A stretch of DNA of 19,091 nucleotides from UMGS1696 sp964430105. Lineage in GTDB: Bacteria > Bacillota > Clostridia > Oscillospirales > CAG-272. Below are positions 1-6,987 of this stretch, one piece after another. The notes below the pieces were generated by a model that did not search any database, had not been told where the DNA came from, and was given only the letters and a program-made list of their open reading frames with translations. Location: positions 1 through 19,091 of the forward strand of contig CAYSEF010000040.1 of the NCBI GenBank assembly GCA_964430105.1. The letters run 5' to 3'. The translations under genes and the position numbers were made by a program. Within the stretch, counting starts at the first letter, position 1. Every line of letters starts with the position of its first letter.

Positions 1-76
1 ATATAATAATTCTTTGTGATAATGTTTGGTAAATTATGAACAGAAGATTAAAATTGTTTTTGGATAAGTTAAAATA

Positions 77-199
77 TGAGTAAAATAATATATTTTGCTT
101 TTTCGACTAAAAAAATCACGCACACTACTTGATTTCGTGTGATAAATATTGTATAATTAAAACACATATCGCTGTGTGTAATAATTGAGTAAAATAATA
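77..199 (+). repeat. 14-bp direct repeats flanking the GH97 promoter
   Basis: The 14-mer TGAGTAAAATAATA occurs exactly at 77-90 and again at 186-199, 109 bp apart. One copy lies upstream of the promoter at 129-157 and the other lies in the 5' leader downstream of it. A short inverted pair CACAC (121-125) / GTGTG (137-141) also brackets the -35 box. Paired sites around a promoter can be operators for a looping regulator, but the repeats are AT-rich and chance is possible. The function is inferred only from position. Confidence 0.35.
129..157 (+). promoter_or_regulatory. Sigma-A-type promoter of the GH97 gene
   Basis: A -35 box TTGATT (129-134) and a perfect -10 box TATAAT (152-157) are separated by 17 bp. 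Transcription would start near 164, giving a leader of about 80 nt. The leader opens with a short hairpin (ACACA 162-166 / TGTGT 173-177) and ends in a near-perfect ribosome site AAGGAGG (230-236), 7 nt before the ATG at 244. Confidence 0.75.
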
Positions 200-243
200 C
201 AGCGGTTATTTGAATCGAAATTATTTCCCAAGGAGGATATAAA

Positions 244-2055
244 ATGAAAATTTGGAGTATTGCTTCCCCGAACGGTAAGACAGTGATCAACGTAATGTTC
301 TGTGCTTGCGGTTCACTTCACTATGATGTAACTCAGGACGACGTGGTTATCGTTGAAAAATCCGAACTCGGTATCGCAACAAGCCTCGCTGATTTTAAGC
401 ACGGCCTTACATTCGTTTCCGAATCCGATAATGTTATCAATGAAACATATCCTGTTCTCAGCGGTAAGCGTAGCGTTTACACAAACAACTGCAACGAAAA
501 GACACTTCGTTTTGAAAAGAACGGTGCATCCTTTGATCTCGTAGTTCGCTCTTACAACGATGGTATTGCTTTCCGTTATGTTATCAACAGCGACGAAACA
601 GTTGAAATGACTGTAGATCCTAATCCCGAACTCACTGCATTCAAGCTTCCTAAGGGCTCAAGATTCTGGCAGATGCCCCGTGATAACAGAAGCTTCATGT
701 ACGAAGGTAACTATGACCTCGGCGTTATCGGTGAAGCTAAGAAGGGTCTTTTGCCTTCTCTCCCGATGCTTTACGAAGTTGGTGACAAGTACGGTCTTAT
801 TATGGAAGCAGATCGTCATGGTAACTACTGTGGCTCTCTCCTTAAGCTCGAAAACGACGGCGTAATGAGAATGATTTTTGATATCGTACAGGAAACTCCT
901 GTTGTTACAACTGCACCTCTCGCTACACCGTGGAGAACTGTTATTATCGGCTCTCCTGCTGATATTATGCAGAATACAATGGTAGAAAACCTCAGCCCCG
1001 CTCCCGACCCGAAGTATGATTTTGCAAGCTGGGTTGAACCCGGTCTGTCTTCATGGTCTTGGGTAAGCTATTACGGTGGTCAGGAAGACCCGAACATCCA
1101 CAAGAAGTTCATCGATCTTGCCGCTGATATGGGTTGGAAGTACTACATCCTCGATGAAAGATGGCAGCCTGAATGCCACACCAAGCCCGGTATCCGTTAT
1201 GAAGGTATGCAGGAATGGTTCCCGGATGTTAAGGCTCACGCTGATGAAAAGGGCGTTAAGCTTATTGCATGGGTAAATAAGTCTGACGTATCAACAAAGG
1301 AAGAACGTGTTGCACGCTTCAAGGAATGGTCTGAAGCTGGTATCGTTGGTATCAAGGTTGACTTCTTCTTCAACGATTCTCAGGAAATCATGCAGCTTTA
1401 CGATGATATTTACAAGGATGCAGCTGATTACAAGCTCCTCGTAAATGCTCACGGTTCTAACCCGCCGTCAGGTGAAATCCGTACATTCCCGAACGCTATT
1501 GCTCGTGAAGCTATCAGAGGTCAGGAACAGGGTGGCATTACAGTTCAGCAGTACACACTTATTCCTTTCCTCCGTTCAGCAGTTGGTACAGCAGACGTAA
1601 CAGAACAGCTCTATTCCAGAGATGTAAACAAGACATCTATGGGCTTCCAGATCGCTCTTTCTGTACTTGTTGAAAACGGTATTCACTCCATGGGTTCTAA
1701 GCCTGAAGAATACTATAGCAGACCTGCCGCTGTTGATCTTTACAAGAACTTCCCTGAAAAGTGGGATGACCTCTATGTTATCGACGCAGTTGTAGGAGAA
1801 GAAGTAAATATTGCTCGTAAGGCAGGAGAAGAATGGCTCGCAGGTGGTATCAGCTGTGAAGAAAAGACATTCTGCTTCAAGCCTGCATTCCTCGATGCAG
1901 ATAAGAAGTATACCGCAAAGGTATATCACGAAGTTGAAGGCGAACGTCAGGATATCACACTTGACACTATCGCAGATGTTACCGTTGCAACCGAACTTTC
2001 TGTTAAGGTTCAGGCAGGCGGCGGTTATGTAATCAAGTTTGTTCCCCAGAACTAA
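244..2055 (+). CDS. Glycoside hydrolase family 97, probable retaining alpha-galactosidase, intracellular
   Basis: This 603-residue protein matches the GH97 layout: an N-terminal beta-sandwich (about 1-250, opening with SPNGK), a central (beta/alpha)8 barrel (about 255-530, with SWSWVSYYGG at 260-269 and ILDERWQ at 302-308) and a small C-terminal beta-sandwich with WLAGGIS. Family members remove alpha-linked galactose or glucose from oligosaccharides. The KVDFF motif places an Asp at 373, and REAIRGQE places a Glu at 428. This 55-residue spacing matches, from memory, the nucleophile Asp415 and acid/base Glu470 of the retaining alpha-galactosidase BtGH97b, rather than the all-Glu inverting SusB type. 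The N-terminus has no signal peptide, so it should act in the cytoplasm on imported oligosaccharides; no transporter lies beside it. The start has an ideal RBS. Lysine codons are almost all AAG, unlike the downstream genes, which suggests high expression or foreign origin. The family call is firm; the substrate is inferred. Confidence 0.9.
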   Translation: MKIWSIASPNGKTVINVMFCACGSLHYDVTQDDVVIVEKSELGIATSLADFKHGLTFVSESDNVINETYPVLSGKRSVYTNNCNEKTLRFEKNGASFDLVVRSYNDGIAFRYVINSDETVEMTVDPNPELTAFKLPKGSRFWQMPRDNRSFMYEGNYDLGVIGEAKKGLLPSLPMLYEVGDKYGLIMEADRHGNYCGSLLKLENDGVMRMIFDIVQETPVVTTAPLATPWRTVIIGSPADIMQNTMVENLSPAPDPKYDFASWVEPGLSSWSWVSYYGGQEDPNIHKKFIDLAADMGWKYYILDERWQPECHTKPGIRYEGMQEWFPDVKAHADEKGVKLIAWVNKSDVSTKEERVARFKEWSEAGIVGIKVDFFFNDSQEIMQLYDDIYKDAADYKLLVNAHGSNPPSGEIRTFPNAIAREAIRGQEQGGITVQQYTLIPFLRSAVGTADVTEQLYSRDVNKTSMGFQIALSVLVENGIHSMGSKPEEYYSRPAAVDLYKNFPEKWDDLYVIDAVVGEEVNIARKAGEEWLAGGISCEEKTFCFKPAFLDADKKYTAKVYHEVEGERQDITLDTIADVTVATELSVKVQAGGGYVIKFVPQN

Positions 2056-2090
2056 TCTTGTGCATAAAACGTGATTAAAAACAAATAAAA

Positions 2091-2140
2091 CAAACAGCCG
2101 ATCTTTGAATTAGTTTCATTGATCGGCTGTTTTTTGTTTT
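2091..2140. terminator. Bidirectional intrinsic terminator between GH97 and the glycyl radical operon
   Basis: An 11-bp perfect stem AACAGCCGATC (2093-2103) / GATCGGCTGTT (2121-2131) has a 17-nt loop. On the plus strand it runs into TTTTTTGTTTT, ending GH97. On the minus strand the other flank reads GTTTGTTTTATTTG, so it can also end the convergent glycyl radical operon that stops at 2150. Confidence 0.85.
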
Positions 2141-2149
2141 ATTCATGTA

Positions 2150-4204
2150 TTAAACTGTGTATTCGCAACGTGCAATGATGTGATCTTGATATTCTTTGTC
2201 AAGCTCGGTGAAATAACCACTCCATCCCCAAACACGAACAATTAAATTTCGATAGTTTTCAGGCTTCTTTTGCGCATCTAAAAGCATTTCTCTGTTGACA
2301 GCGTTTAGCTGAAGCTGATGTCCGCCAAGGTCGATATAGCTTTTCACTAAATAAGCAGTTTTTGCAATAGCTTCGCTGTTTTTAAACATCGTGTCGTGCA
2401 ATTCAAGCGTAAGAGGACCACCATTAGCGGTTTTGTATAGGTTTGGCTTTGTGAATGATGTTATAATAGAAACAGGGCCGTCACAACGTGCAAACAGGCT
2501 TGGTGAGTAGTTTGCGGGTATAGCTTCACCATACTTTCTTCCGTCTGCTGTAGCAGGAAGATTTTCACTGAATTTTATATAAAACATCGCAGAGCCTGTA
2601 CCTGCACGGAAAATACCACCTCGGTCATTGTGTCTTCCGTCGAGAATTTCCGCAAAAGCTTCAAGCAACGCTACACCTATAGAATCGGCTTCATCGTCAC
2701 GACCCATTTTAGGAGAATCGTAGCGTAATAGATGAAATAGCTTGTCGTGACCTTCGTAATTATCTGCAAGAGCAATGAGAAGTTCATCTTTGGATACAGT
2801 TTTTTCATTGAAAATGTATTTCTTCACAGCCGCAAGCATATCAGCACCACAGGAAAGTCCTGCACCGTGAATACCGTAGTTGTTGTAAATACATCCCTCC
2901 GTAACATCCTTCGCAGCTTCAAGACATCCATCCATCATAAGAGAATGGAGAGGGGAGGGAACAATGTAGATATTTTTAGCCTTTTCACAAACTGCATCAG
3001 CTTCAAATTTGAGGTTTTCTTTTACATAAGCTTTAAGCTCCTCGTAGCTGGTGCAGTCCTTGAGATGTTCACGAATAGCACGTTCTGCTGAGCCTGCAAA
3101 TGAAACTCCGCCTACATTTGGAATTTCCATACCACGCCCGGGAATGATTATCTCCCAACAAGCTGCCGCTGAGTAGTTGCAAGCATCTTCTAAGGCATAA
3201 CCCCAGTTTGTAAGAGCTTTGATGTTCACATCATCATTCATGTATTGCGGAAATCCTAATCCCGTTTTAGTGAGCATCGTACCAAGTTCAAAAACTGACA
3301 TTGGAGTATTGGAATCGACACGCAGATTTATCTTAGGATCTATAACGCGAAGTTCAAGTGAAGCTTTAAGACATAGCTCACTTAGCTCATTGTATTGGCT
3401 GTTTCCGTTGATATCACGACCGCCAAGTACAATGCTTTGACCGTTATCACCCTGCTGAACGCCAATATAGAGATCGCTGTCCTTGTTGAAACTGAGGAAA
3501 AATTCTTCAAGTAGTTCAAACGCATCATCTTTTGAGATGACATTTCCAGCGATATCCTTTTCATAATAAGGGAAAAGAATTTGATCAAGACGACCGATTG
3601 TATTGTGATAAGCTCCACTCGCCCACATCGCATAGTGAATTATACGCATCATGCATAGAGCTTCGTAAAAATTTTCAGGCGCATTTTGAGGTACTTTCGC
3701 AAGAGCCTCTGCTATGTCAGTGCATCCGTTATTCTGAGCAGCAATACGATATTTTTCGCATAGCTGAATAATGGCGCAAAGATGACGCTTCATACACGAG
3801 AGTTCGGCTGTTTTTTCGTTGTTGCCTGAATATTTTGCGAGTAGACTGTCGATTTCTGCAATTTTCTTGTTGAATCCACAGTTTAACAGAAGGGTGTAGT
3901 CAACGCAAATATTACTGAGCATACCATTTTCATGAATACTCTTGCCACGCACTGCTTCTTCAAATAAAGTGTAGGGATAATTCACTACAGTACGCAGAAG
4001 TGGAATTTTTTCATTTTGGAATACAATAGGAGTTTCTGCCTCAAGTATTGTCTCGAAGACTTTGGTGACTTTTTCAACATCGCTGAGTTCGGAAAATGCA
4101 CCCGCATCAAGAATCTTTTCCCAATTCAAAGGAGCTTTTCTGTATTGTTTGTGCGATTTTTCTTCAATGTAAAACTTTCTTAGTTGTTTTATCCGTTCAT
4201 TCAT
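2150..4204 (-). CDS. Glycyl radical enzyme (PFL-like superfamily), unassigned substrate
   Basis: This 684-residue protein is a glycyl radical enzyme. The C-terminus carries the radical loop RVWGWSGYF with the radical glycine at residue 660, followed by ELDKEYQDHII, typical of the family. The active-site loop reads SAAACWEIIIPG, placing the thiyl cysteine at 349 and a Glu two residues later at 351. That C-x-E pattern resembles the dehydratase/lyase branch (GCVE in diol dehydratases and choline lyase), not the CC pair of pyruvate formate-lyase, but the preceding Ala and the Trp between them are unusual. It is also shorter than the usual 780-850 residues. I therefore do not assign a reaction. 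The ATG at 4204 is chosen because AGGTG lies 9 nt upstream; an in-frame GTG at 4216 falls inside that ribosome site. It overlaps the activase stop by 4 nt (ATGA), so the two are translationally coupled. No microcompartment genes are nearby. Expected to be oxygen-sensitive and cytoplasmic. Confidence 0.88.
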   Translation of the reverse strand: MNERIKQLRKFYIEEKSHKQYRKAPLNWEKILDAGAFSELSDVEKVTKVFETILEAETPIVFQNEKIPLLRTVVNYPYTLFEEAVRGKSIHENGMLSNICVDYTLLLNCGFNKKIAEIDSLLAKYSGNNEKTAELSCMKRHLCAIIQLCEKYRIAAQNNGCTDIAEALAKVPQNAPENFYEALCMMRIIHYAMWASGAYHNTIGRLDQILFPYYEKDIAGNVISKDDAFELLEEFFLSFNKDSDLYIGVQQGDNGQSIVLGGRDINGNSQYNELSELCLKASLELRVIDPKINLRVDSNTPMSVFELGTMLTKTGLGFPQYMNDDVNIKALTNWGYALEDACNYSAAACWEIIIPGRGMEIPNVGGVSFAGSAERAIREHLKDCTSYEELKAYVKENLKFEADAVCEKAKNIYIVPSPLHSLMMDGCLEAAKDVTEGCIYNNYGIHGAGLSCGADMLAAVKKYIFNEKTVSKDELLIALADNYEGHDKLFHLLRYDSPKMGRDDEADSIGVALLEAFAEILDGRHNDRGGIFRAGTGSAMFYIKFSENLPATADGRKYGEAIPANYSPSLFARCDGPVSIITSFTKPNLYKTANGGPLTLELHDTMFKNSEAIAKTAYLVKSYIDLGGHQLQLNAVNREMLLDAQKKPENYRNLIVRVWGWSGYFTELDKEYQDHIIARCEYTV

Positions 4205-5073
4205 AAAACATTGCACCTCAAACCGTATTTTTCAAATAATTCTTTTGCGCTGTTAAGATTTGTGCCTGCTTCAAAGGTTTGTGTGTATTCTTGACCTACA
4301 GAGCTGTATTTTGCACCTGCTGTTTTTTGATAGGGAAGAAGCTCCACTTTTTCAAGGAATTTGTCACCCTCTAATAGCTTTGCTGTGTTTTCAAGGTTTT
4401 CAGTGGTGTTGCTTACTCCTTCTATCAAGGGAATTCTGATAGTATGTGGTTTTTGACTATCTCGGAGTTGTTTGTAGTTTGAAAGAATTTTCTCGTTTGA
4501 TACACCGGTGTATTTTCTATGAACATCATTTGATATGCATTTTATATCCATGATGACATAATCAAGCTGTGCAATAACTGATGAAAAAACATCCGGCTCG
4601 GCATATGCGCTTGTTTCAATAGCTTTGTGTATGTTATTTAAGAGTGACAGTACCTTAGTCAGAAAGCGATGTTGCATTAGTGGCTCACCACCGGAAAAAG
4701 TCACGCCACCGCCCATTTTTGAATAATAATCAGCCTTGCTTAAAATTCGTTCCGCAAGCTTTTCCGGAGTATATAATTTTCCATAAACACGACGCAGACC
4801 CATAGGACAAACAGAAATACATTCGTTGCAAAGGATGCAATTATAGCTACGCATATAGCGTTCATTCCAGTTGTTAGATGAGCAAGCTTCATGGCACTTT
4901 CCGCAGTGTATACACGATGCAGATGATACACCAAGCTCAGGAATAGCTTTTAATCCTTCGGGATTGTGGCACCATGCACAGTGAAGTGGACAACCCTTCA
5001 AGAAGACCGTCTGTCTTACACCCGGGCCGTCATAAATCGCAAATTCTTTTATATCAAATATTGTTCCGTTCAT
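4201..5073 (-). CDS. Glycyl-radical enzyme activating enzyme (radical SAM, two extra 4Fe-4S clusters)
   Basis: This 290-residue radical SAM protein installs the glycyl radical on the enzyme encoded directly downstream. The SAM-binding cluster is ligated by C28-x3-C32-x2-C35 (motif GCPLHCAWC). A ferredoxin-like insert follows, with C54/C57/C60/C64 and C79/C82/C85/C89, the arrangement seen in activases of non-PFL glycyl radical enzymes; the PFL activase itself lacks this insert. GGGVTFSGGEPL (about 121-132) is the SAM-contacting GGE motif. The ATG at 5073 starts exactly where family members begin (MNGTIFDIKEFAI). A TTG 54 nt further upstream only adds an atypical extension. The upstream ribosome site is weak (AACGGAAC). 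It is the first gene of the operon, about 67 nt after the predicted transcription start. The ferredoxin insert supports a non-PFL partner. Confidence 0.92.
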   Translation of the reverse strand: MNGTIFDIKEFAIYDGPGVRQTVFLKGCPLHCAWCHNPEGLKAIPELGVSSASCIHCGKCHEACSSNNWNERYMRSYNCILCNECISVCPMGLRRVYGKLYTPEKLAERILSKADYYSKMGGGVTFSGGEPLMQHRFLTKVLSLLNNIHKAIETSAYAEPDVFSSVIAQLDYVIMDIKCISNDVHRKYTGVSNEKILSNYKQLRDSQKPHTIRIPLIEGVSNTTENLENTAKLLEGDKFLEKVELLPYQKTAGAKYSSVGQEYTQTFEAGTNLNSAKELFEKYGLRCNVL

Positions 5074-5146
5074 AATGTTCCGTTGAATTAAAAATTGAAA
5101 TATTAAAATTACTTGTGCAGAATACAATAATTTAAGCTTTGTTGAT

Positions 5147-5175
5147 AGTATACCATAAACAATTCATAATTGCAA
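5147..5175 (-). promoter_or_regulatory. Promoter of the glycyl radical enzyme operon
   Basis: On the minus strand a -35 box TTGCAA (5175-5170) and a -10 box TATACT (5152-5147) are separated by exactly 17 bp. Transcription would start near 5140, leaving a leader of about 67 nt before the ATG at 5073. Confidence 0.75.
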
Positions 5176-5247
5176 TGTGATTTGGTAAAAAAGCGAGATA
5201 ACAAACTTTTAGAATGAAAATATTTTAAGCGAAAAATAAAAAACCTA

Positions 5248-5276
5248 TTGCAAAAATATGTGAAATATGATATAAT
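5248..5276 (+). promoter_or_regulatory. Promoter of tRNA-Ser
   Basis: TTGCAA (5248-5253), a 17-bp spacer and a perfect TATAAT (5271-5276) sit directly upstream of the tRNA. Transcription would start near 5283, about 15 nt before the mature 5' end. It is divergent from the promoter at 5147-5175. Confidence 0.8.
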
Positions 5277-5297
5277 ACTATAAGTTAAGTTAAATAC

Positions 5298-5386
5298 GGA
5301 AGCGTATCGAAGTGGTCATAACGGGACTGACTCGAAATCAGTTGATCCGCAAGGGTCCGTGGGTTCGAATCCCACCGCTTCCGCCA
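5298..5386 (+). tRNA. tRNA-Ser (anticodon CGA)
   Basis: The cloverleaf is readable by eye. The acceptor stem is GGAAGCG (5298-5304) with CGCTTCC (5376-5382), followed by G and an encoded CCA (5384-5386). The anticodon stem ACTGA/TCAGT encloses the loop CTCGAAA, giving anticodon CGA at 5333-5335, which reads the serine codon UCG. A long variable arm GATCC-GCAA-GGGTC marks a class II tRNA, fitting serine. The T arm is GTGGG-TTCGAAT-CCCAC. It has its own promoter and terminator, so it is monocistronic. Confidence 0.95.
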
Positions 5387-5387
5387 G

Positions 5388-5424
5388 AAAACCGCAGTTC
5401 TGATGAATTGCGGTTTTAGTTTTG
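5388..5424 (+). terminator. Terminator of tRNA-Ser
   Basis: Immediately after the CCA end, AAAACCGCA (5388-5396) pairs with TGCGGTTTT (5409-5417). Three more pairs (including a G-T) close a small loop, and AGTTTTG follows. This is an intrinsic terminator that ends the single-tRNA transcript. Confidence 0.75.
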
Positions 5425-5593
5425 CCAAAGATTTTGGTATTCGTTATCATTACTTGCCGGAAGGTGAGGATTCATCATTCTTTCTTTGTAAAGAATTAAT
5501 TCCTGGATACCTTGATGGAGTAAACGGGGCAGTGTACTTTTTCAGGCACACTGCTTCTCATTATAATCATTGGTGCTGTCGTTTATATAAAAA
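5425..5593. other. Intergenic stretch, no supported gene
   Basis: I see no credible gene between the tRNA terminator and the chromate-transporter terminator. A 92-codon frame from 5403 begins inside the tRNA terminator loop, has no ribosome site and runs through the next terminator, so I do not call it. One inverted repeat GCAGTGT (5529-5535) / ACACTGC (5548-5554) is present without a T tract. Another frame (about 5545-5600) reads as a hydrophobic stretch LLLIIIIGAVVYI but lacks a start, so a decayed remnant is possible. Confidence 0.4.
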
Positions 5594-5638
5594 TGGGCGT
5601 GTCGCAAATTACATTCTTAAATGTAATGCAACACGCCC
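5581..5638 (-). terminator. Terminator of the chromate-transporter operon
   Basis: A long two-step hairpin has outer arms GGGCGTGT (5595-5602) and ACACGCCC (5631-5638), and inner arms ATTACATT (5608-5615) and AATGTAAT (5620-5627), with a 4-nt loop. On the minus strand it is followed by ATTTTTATAT. It lies 38 nt past the stop of the last CHR gene at 5676. Confidence 0.85.
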
Positions 5639-5675
5639 TTCTATCATATGTCATAATCAAAAATGCAAATCACAA

Positions 5676-6221
5676 TTATAAAATCGGAAAAATGGCAAAT
5701 GCTATAATTCCGAGAATTGCACTTATTAGTATAACCTTGGGTATGCTGACCTTGAATTTTATCAAAAGCACTGCATCGAGTATGCCAATCAGCAGTGAGG
5801 GTATTGAAACTCCGTCTGCACTGCTGTAATTTGTCAAAGAAAGCGATATACCAACACCAACAATCATTCCCAAACAAGCCGGACGAACACCTACCATAAT
5901 GTTTTGCATTATCTTTGCTTGTTTGAATTTTGTGAAAAATACAGCAGCCAAAAGACATAACGTAAAAGTAGGGGTCAGCACACCGAAGTTTGCAAAGACG
6001 GCACCTAAAACTCCTGCCGCACGAACACCTGCAAAAGTAGCGCAGTTTAGACCAAGTGGACCGGGAGTCATTTCTGCAATCCCGACAATATCCGATACTT
6101 CTTCAGCACTCATCCAGCCATTTGCAATCATTTCGCTGCTTATCAACGGAACCATTGATAATCCACCCAAGCTGGTAAAACCAATTTTCAGAAAACTCCA
6201 AAAAAGCTTGAGATATATCAT
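5676..6221 (-). CDS. Chromate transporter family protein, second half of a split pair
   Basis: This 181-residue hydrophobic protein is one CHR domain. It shows the family's N-terminal GFTSLGG segment (about 14-20) and the conserved MTPGPLGLN loop (about 51-59), then several membrane helices to the C-terminus. Full-length ChrA proteins carry two such domains in about 400 residues; here the halves are separate genes. Short pairs of this kind are thought to work together as an anion transporter (proton/chromate or sulfate in studied cases), but the physiological substrate in anaerobes is uncertain. The ATG at 6221 has a perfect GGAGGTG ribosome site 7 nt upstream, inside the end of the partner gene, and overlaps its stop by 4 nt (ATGA), so translation is coupled. 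Confidence 0.9.
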   Translation of the reverse strand: MIYLKLFWSFLKIGFTSLGGLSMVPLISSEMIANGWMSAEEVSDIVGIAEMTPGPLGLNCATFAGVRAAGVLGAVFANFGVLTPTFTLCLLAAVFFTKFKQAKIMQNIMVGVRPACLGMIVGVGISLSLTNYSSADGVSIPSLLIGILDAVLLIKFKVSIPKVILISAILGIIAFAIFPIL

Positions 6222-6784
6222 TTAGGTTCACCTCCGCGATGCCTTTCGTAATACTCTGATATCAAAATACCACAAACTGCTCCAATGATTACAAGATATA
6301 TACAGTTCAAATCAAATATAAGATAGAGAAGAAGCGACACAACCATAATAAAAACGCATGGAGCGTATTTTAACGCACCTTTTATCATACCAAGCGCAGC
6401 ACTTATGATTATCGGAACAACAGCAGAGCGTACACCGTTCATGGCAGCAGCGATCCATGTATTATTGCGAAATGTTGTGTAAAACATAGTCACAGCAGAA
6501 AGTATAATCAATGGTGGAAGCATAAGTCCAAAGATTGATACGAAACCTCCAAGTACACCATAGCATCTGTATCCATATAGCATAGCGACATTGCAGATCA
6601 TGGCTCCCGGCAGACTTCTTCCAAGACTTGCCAAATCAAGTAGTTCTTCTTCTGAGATAGTTTTCTTTTCATCGACAAAAGTTTTCTGCATTTGTGCAAC
6701 AATACTCCATCCACCGCCAAATGTAAAACATCCCAGCTTGCAAAATGTGAGAAACAAATCAAGCAATTCTCTGGCTTTTTTCAA
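6218..6784 (-). CDS. Chromate transporter family protein, first half of a split pair
   Basis: This 188-residue membrane protein is the partner CHR half. Its N-terminus carries FGGGW (about 22-26), and the family's second loop reads SLPGAM (about 57-62) where the partner has the more usual PGP. Several hydrophobic helices follow. The start is a TTG at 6784, supported by GAGGTG 7 nt upstream; no in-frame ATG lies near enough to replace it without losing the FGGGW motif. It is first in a two-gene operon behind the promoter at 6817-6845. Whether chromate is a real substrate is unknown; the family name reflects the founding member. Confidence 0.9.
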   Translation of the reverse strand: MKKARELLDLFLTFCKLGCFTFGGGWSIVAQMQKTFVDEKKTISEEELLDLASLGRSLPGAMICNVAMLYGYRCYGVLGGFVSIFGLMLPPLIILSAVTMFYTTFRNNTWIAAAMNGVRSAVVPIIISAALGMIKGALKYAPCVFIMVVSLLLYLIFDLNCIYLVIIGAVCGILISEYYERHRGGEPK

Positions 6785-6816
6785 TAGAATTCACCTCAAT
6801 GCAATAATTTATTGAT

Positions 6817-6845
6817 ATTTTACGTCGAATATGCTCAAAAGTCAA
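6817..6845 (-). promoter_or_regulatory. Promoter of the chromate-transporter operon
   Basis: On the minus strand TTGACT (6845-6840), a 17-bp spacer and TAAAAT (6822-6817) give a near-consensus promoter. Transcription would start near 6810, about 25 nt before the TTG start codon. Confidence 0.75.
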
Positions 6846-6925
6846 CTATTATCCTGTAAAATAGATTATAGCTATTTGTTCAAATAATAAAGCTTGTCAG
6901 CATTTTATCTATATCAAAGCAATTC

Positions 6926-6971
6926 AAAAACTGTCGGGATTTCCTATATAATGGCAAAAACCGACAGTTTT
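6926..6971 (-). terminator. Terminator downstream of fakA
   Basis: AAAACTGTCGG (about 6961-6971 read on the minus strand) pairs with CCGACAGTTTTT (6926-6937). The loop is 23 nt and the descending arm ends in TTTTTG. It lies 17 nt past the fakA stop. The large AT-rich loop makes it weaker-looking than the others in this window, but the arms match perfectly. Confidence 0.7.
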
Positions 6972-6987
6972 ATCTATATATTAAATT

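Noticed and set aside
2150..4204. Annotation as pyruvate formate-lyase
   Set aside because: The active site has a single Cys followed by Trp-Glu instead of two adjacent Cys, the protein is too short, and its activase has the extra cluster insert that the PFL activase lacks.
5071..5127. Upstream TTG start for the activase adding 18 residues
   Set aside because: The extension is hydrophobic and unlike family N-termini; the ATG at 5073 begins directly at the conserved IFDIKEFAIYDGPG region.
5298..5386. The tRNA-Ser gene as an attachment site of an integrated element
   Set aside because: I saw no integrase gene and no repeat of the tRNA 3' end elsewhere in the window; the flanking genes look chromosomal.
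5403..5681. A 92-codon open frame on the plus strand
   Set aside because: Its ATG lies in the tRNA terminator loop, there is no ribosome site, and it runs through the long terminator hairpin and past the stop of the opposite-strand CHR gene. The peptide has no recognisable domain.
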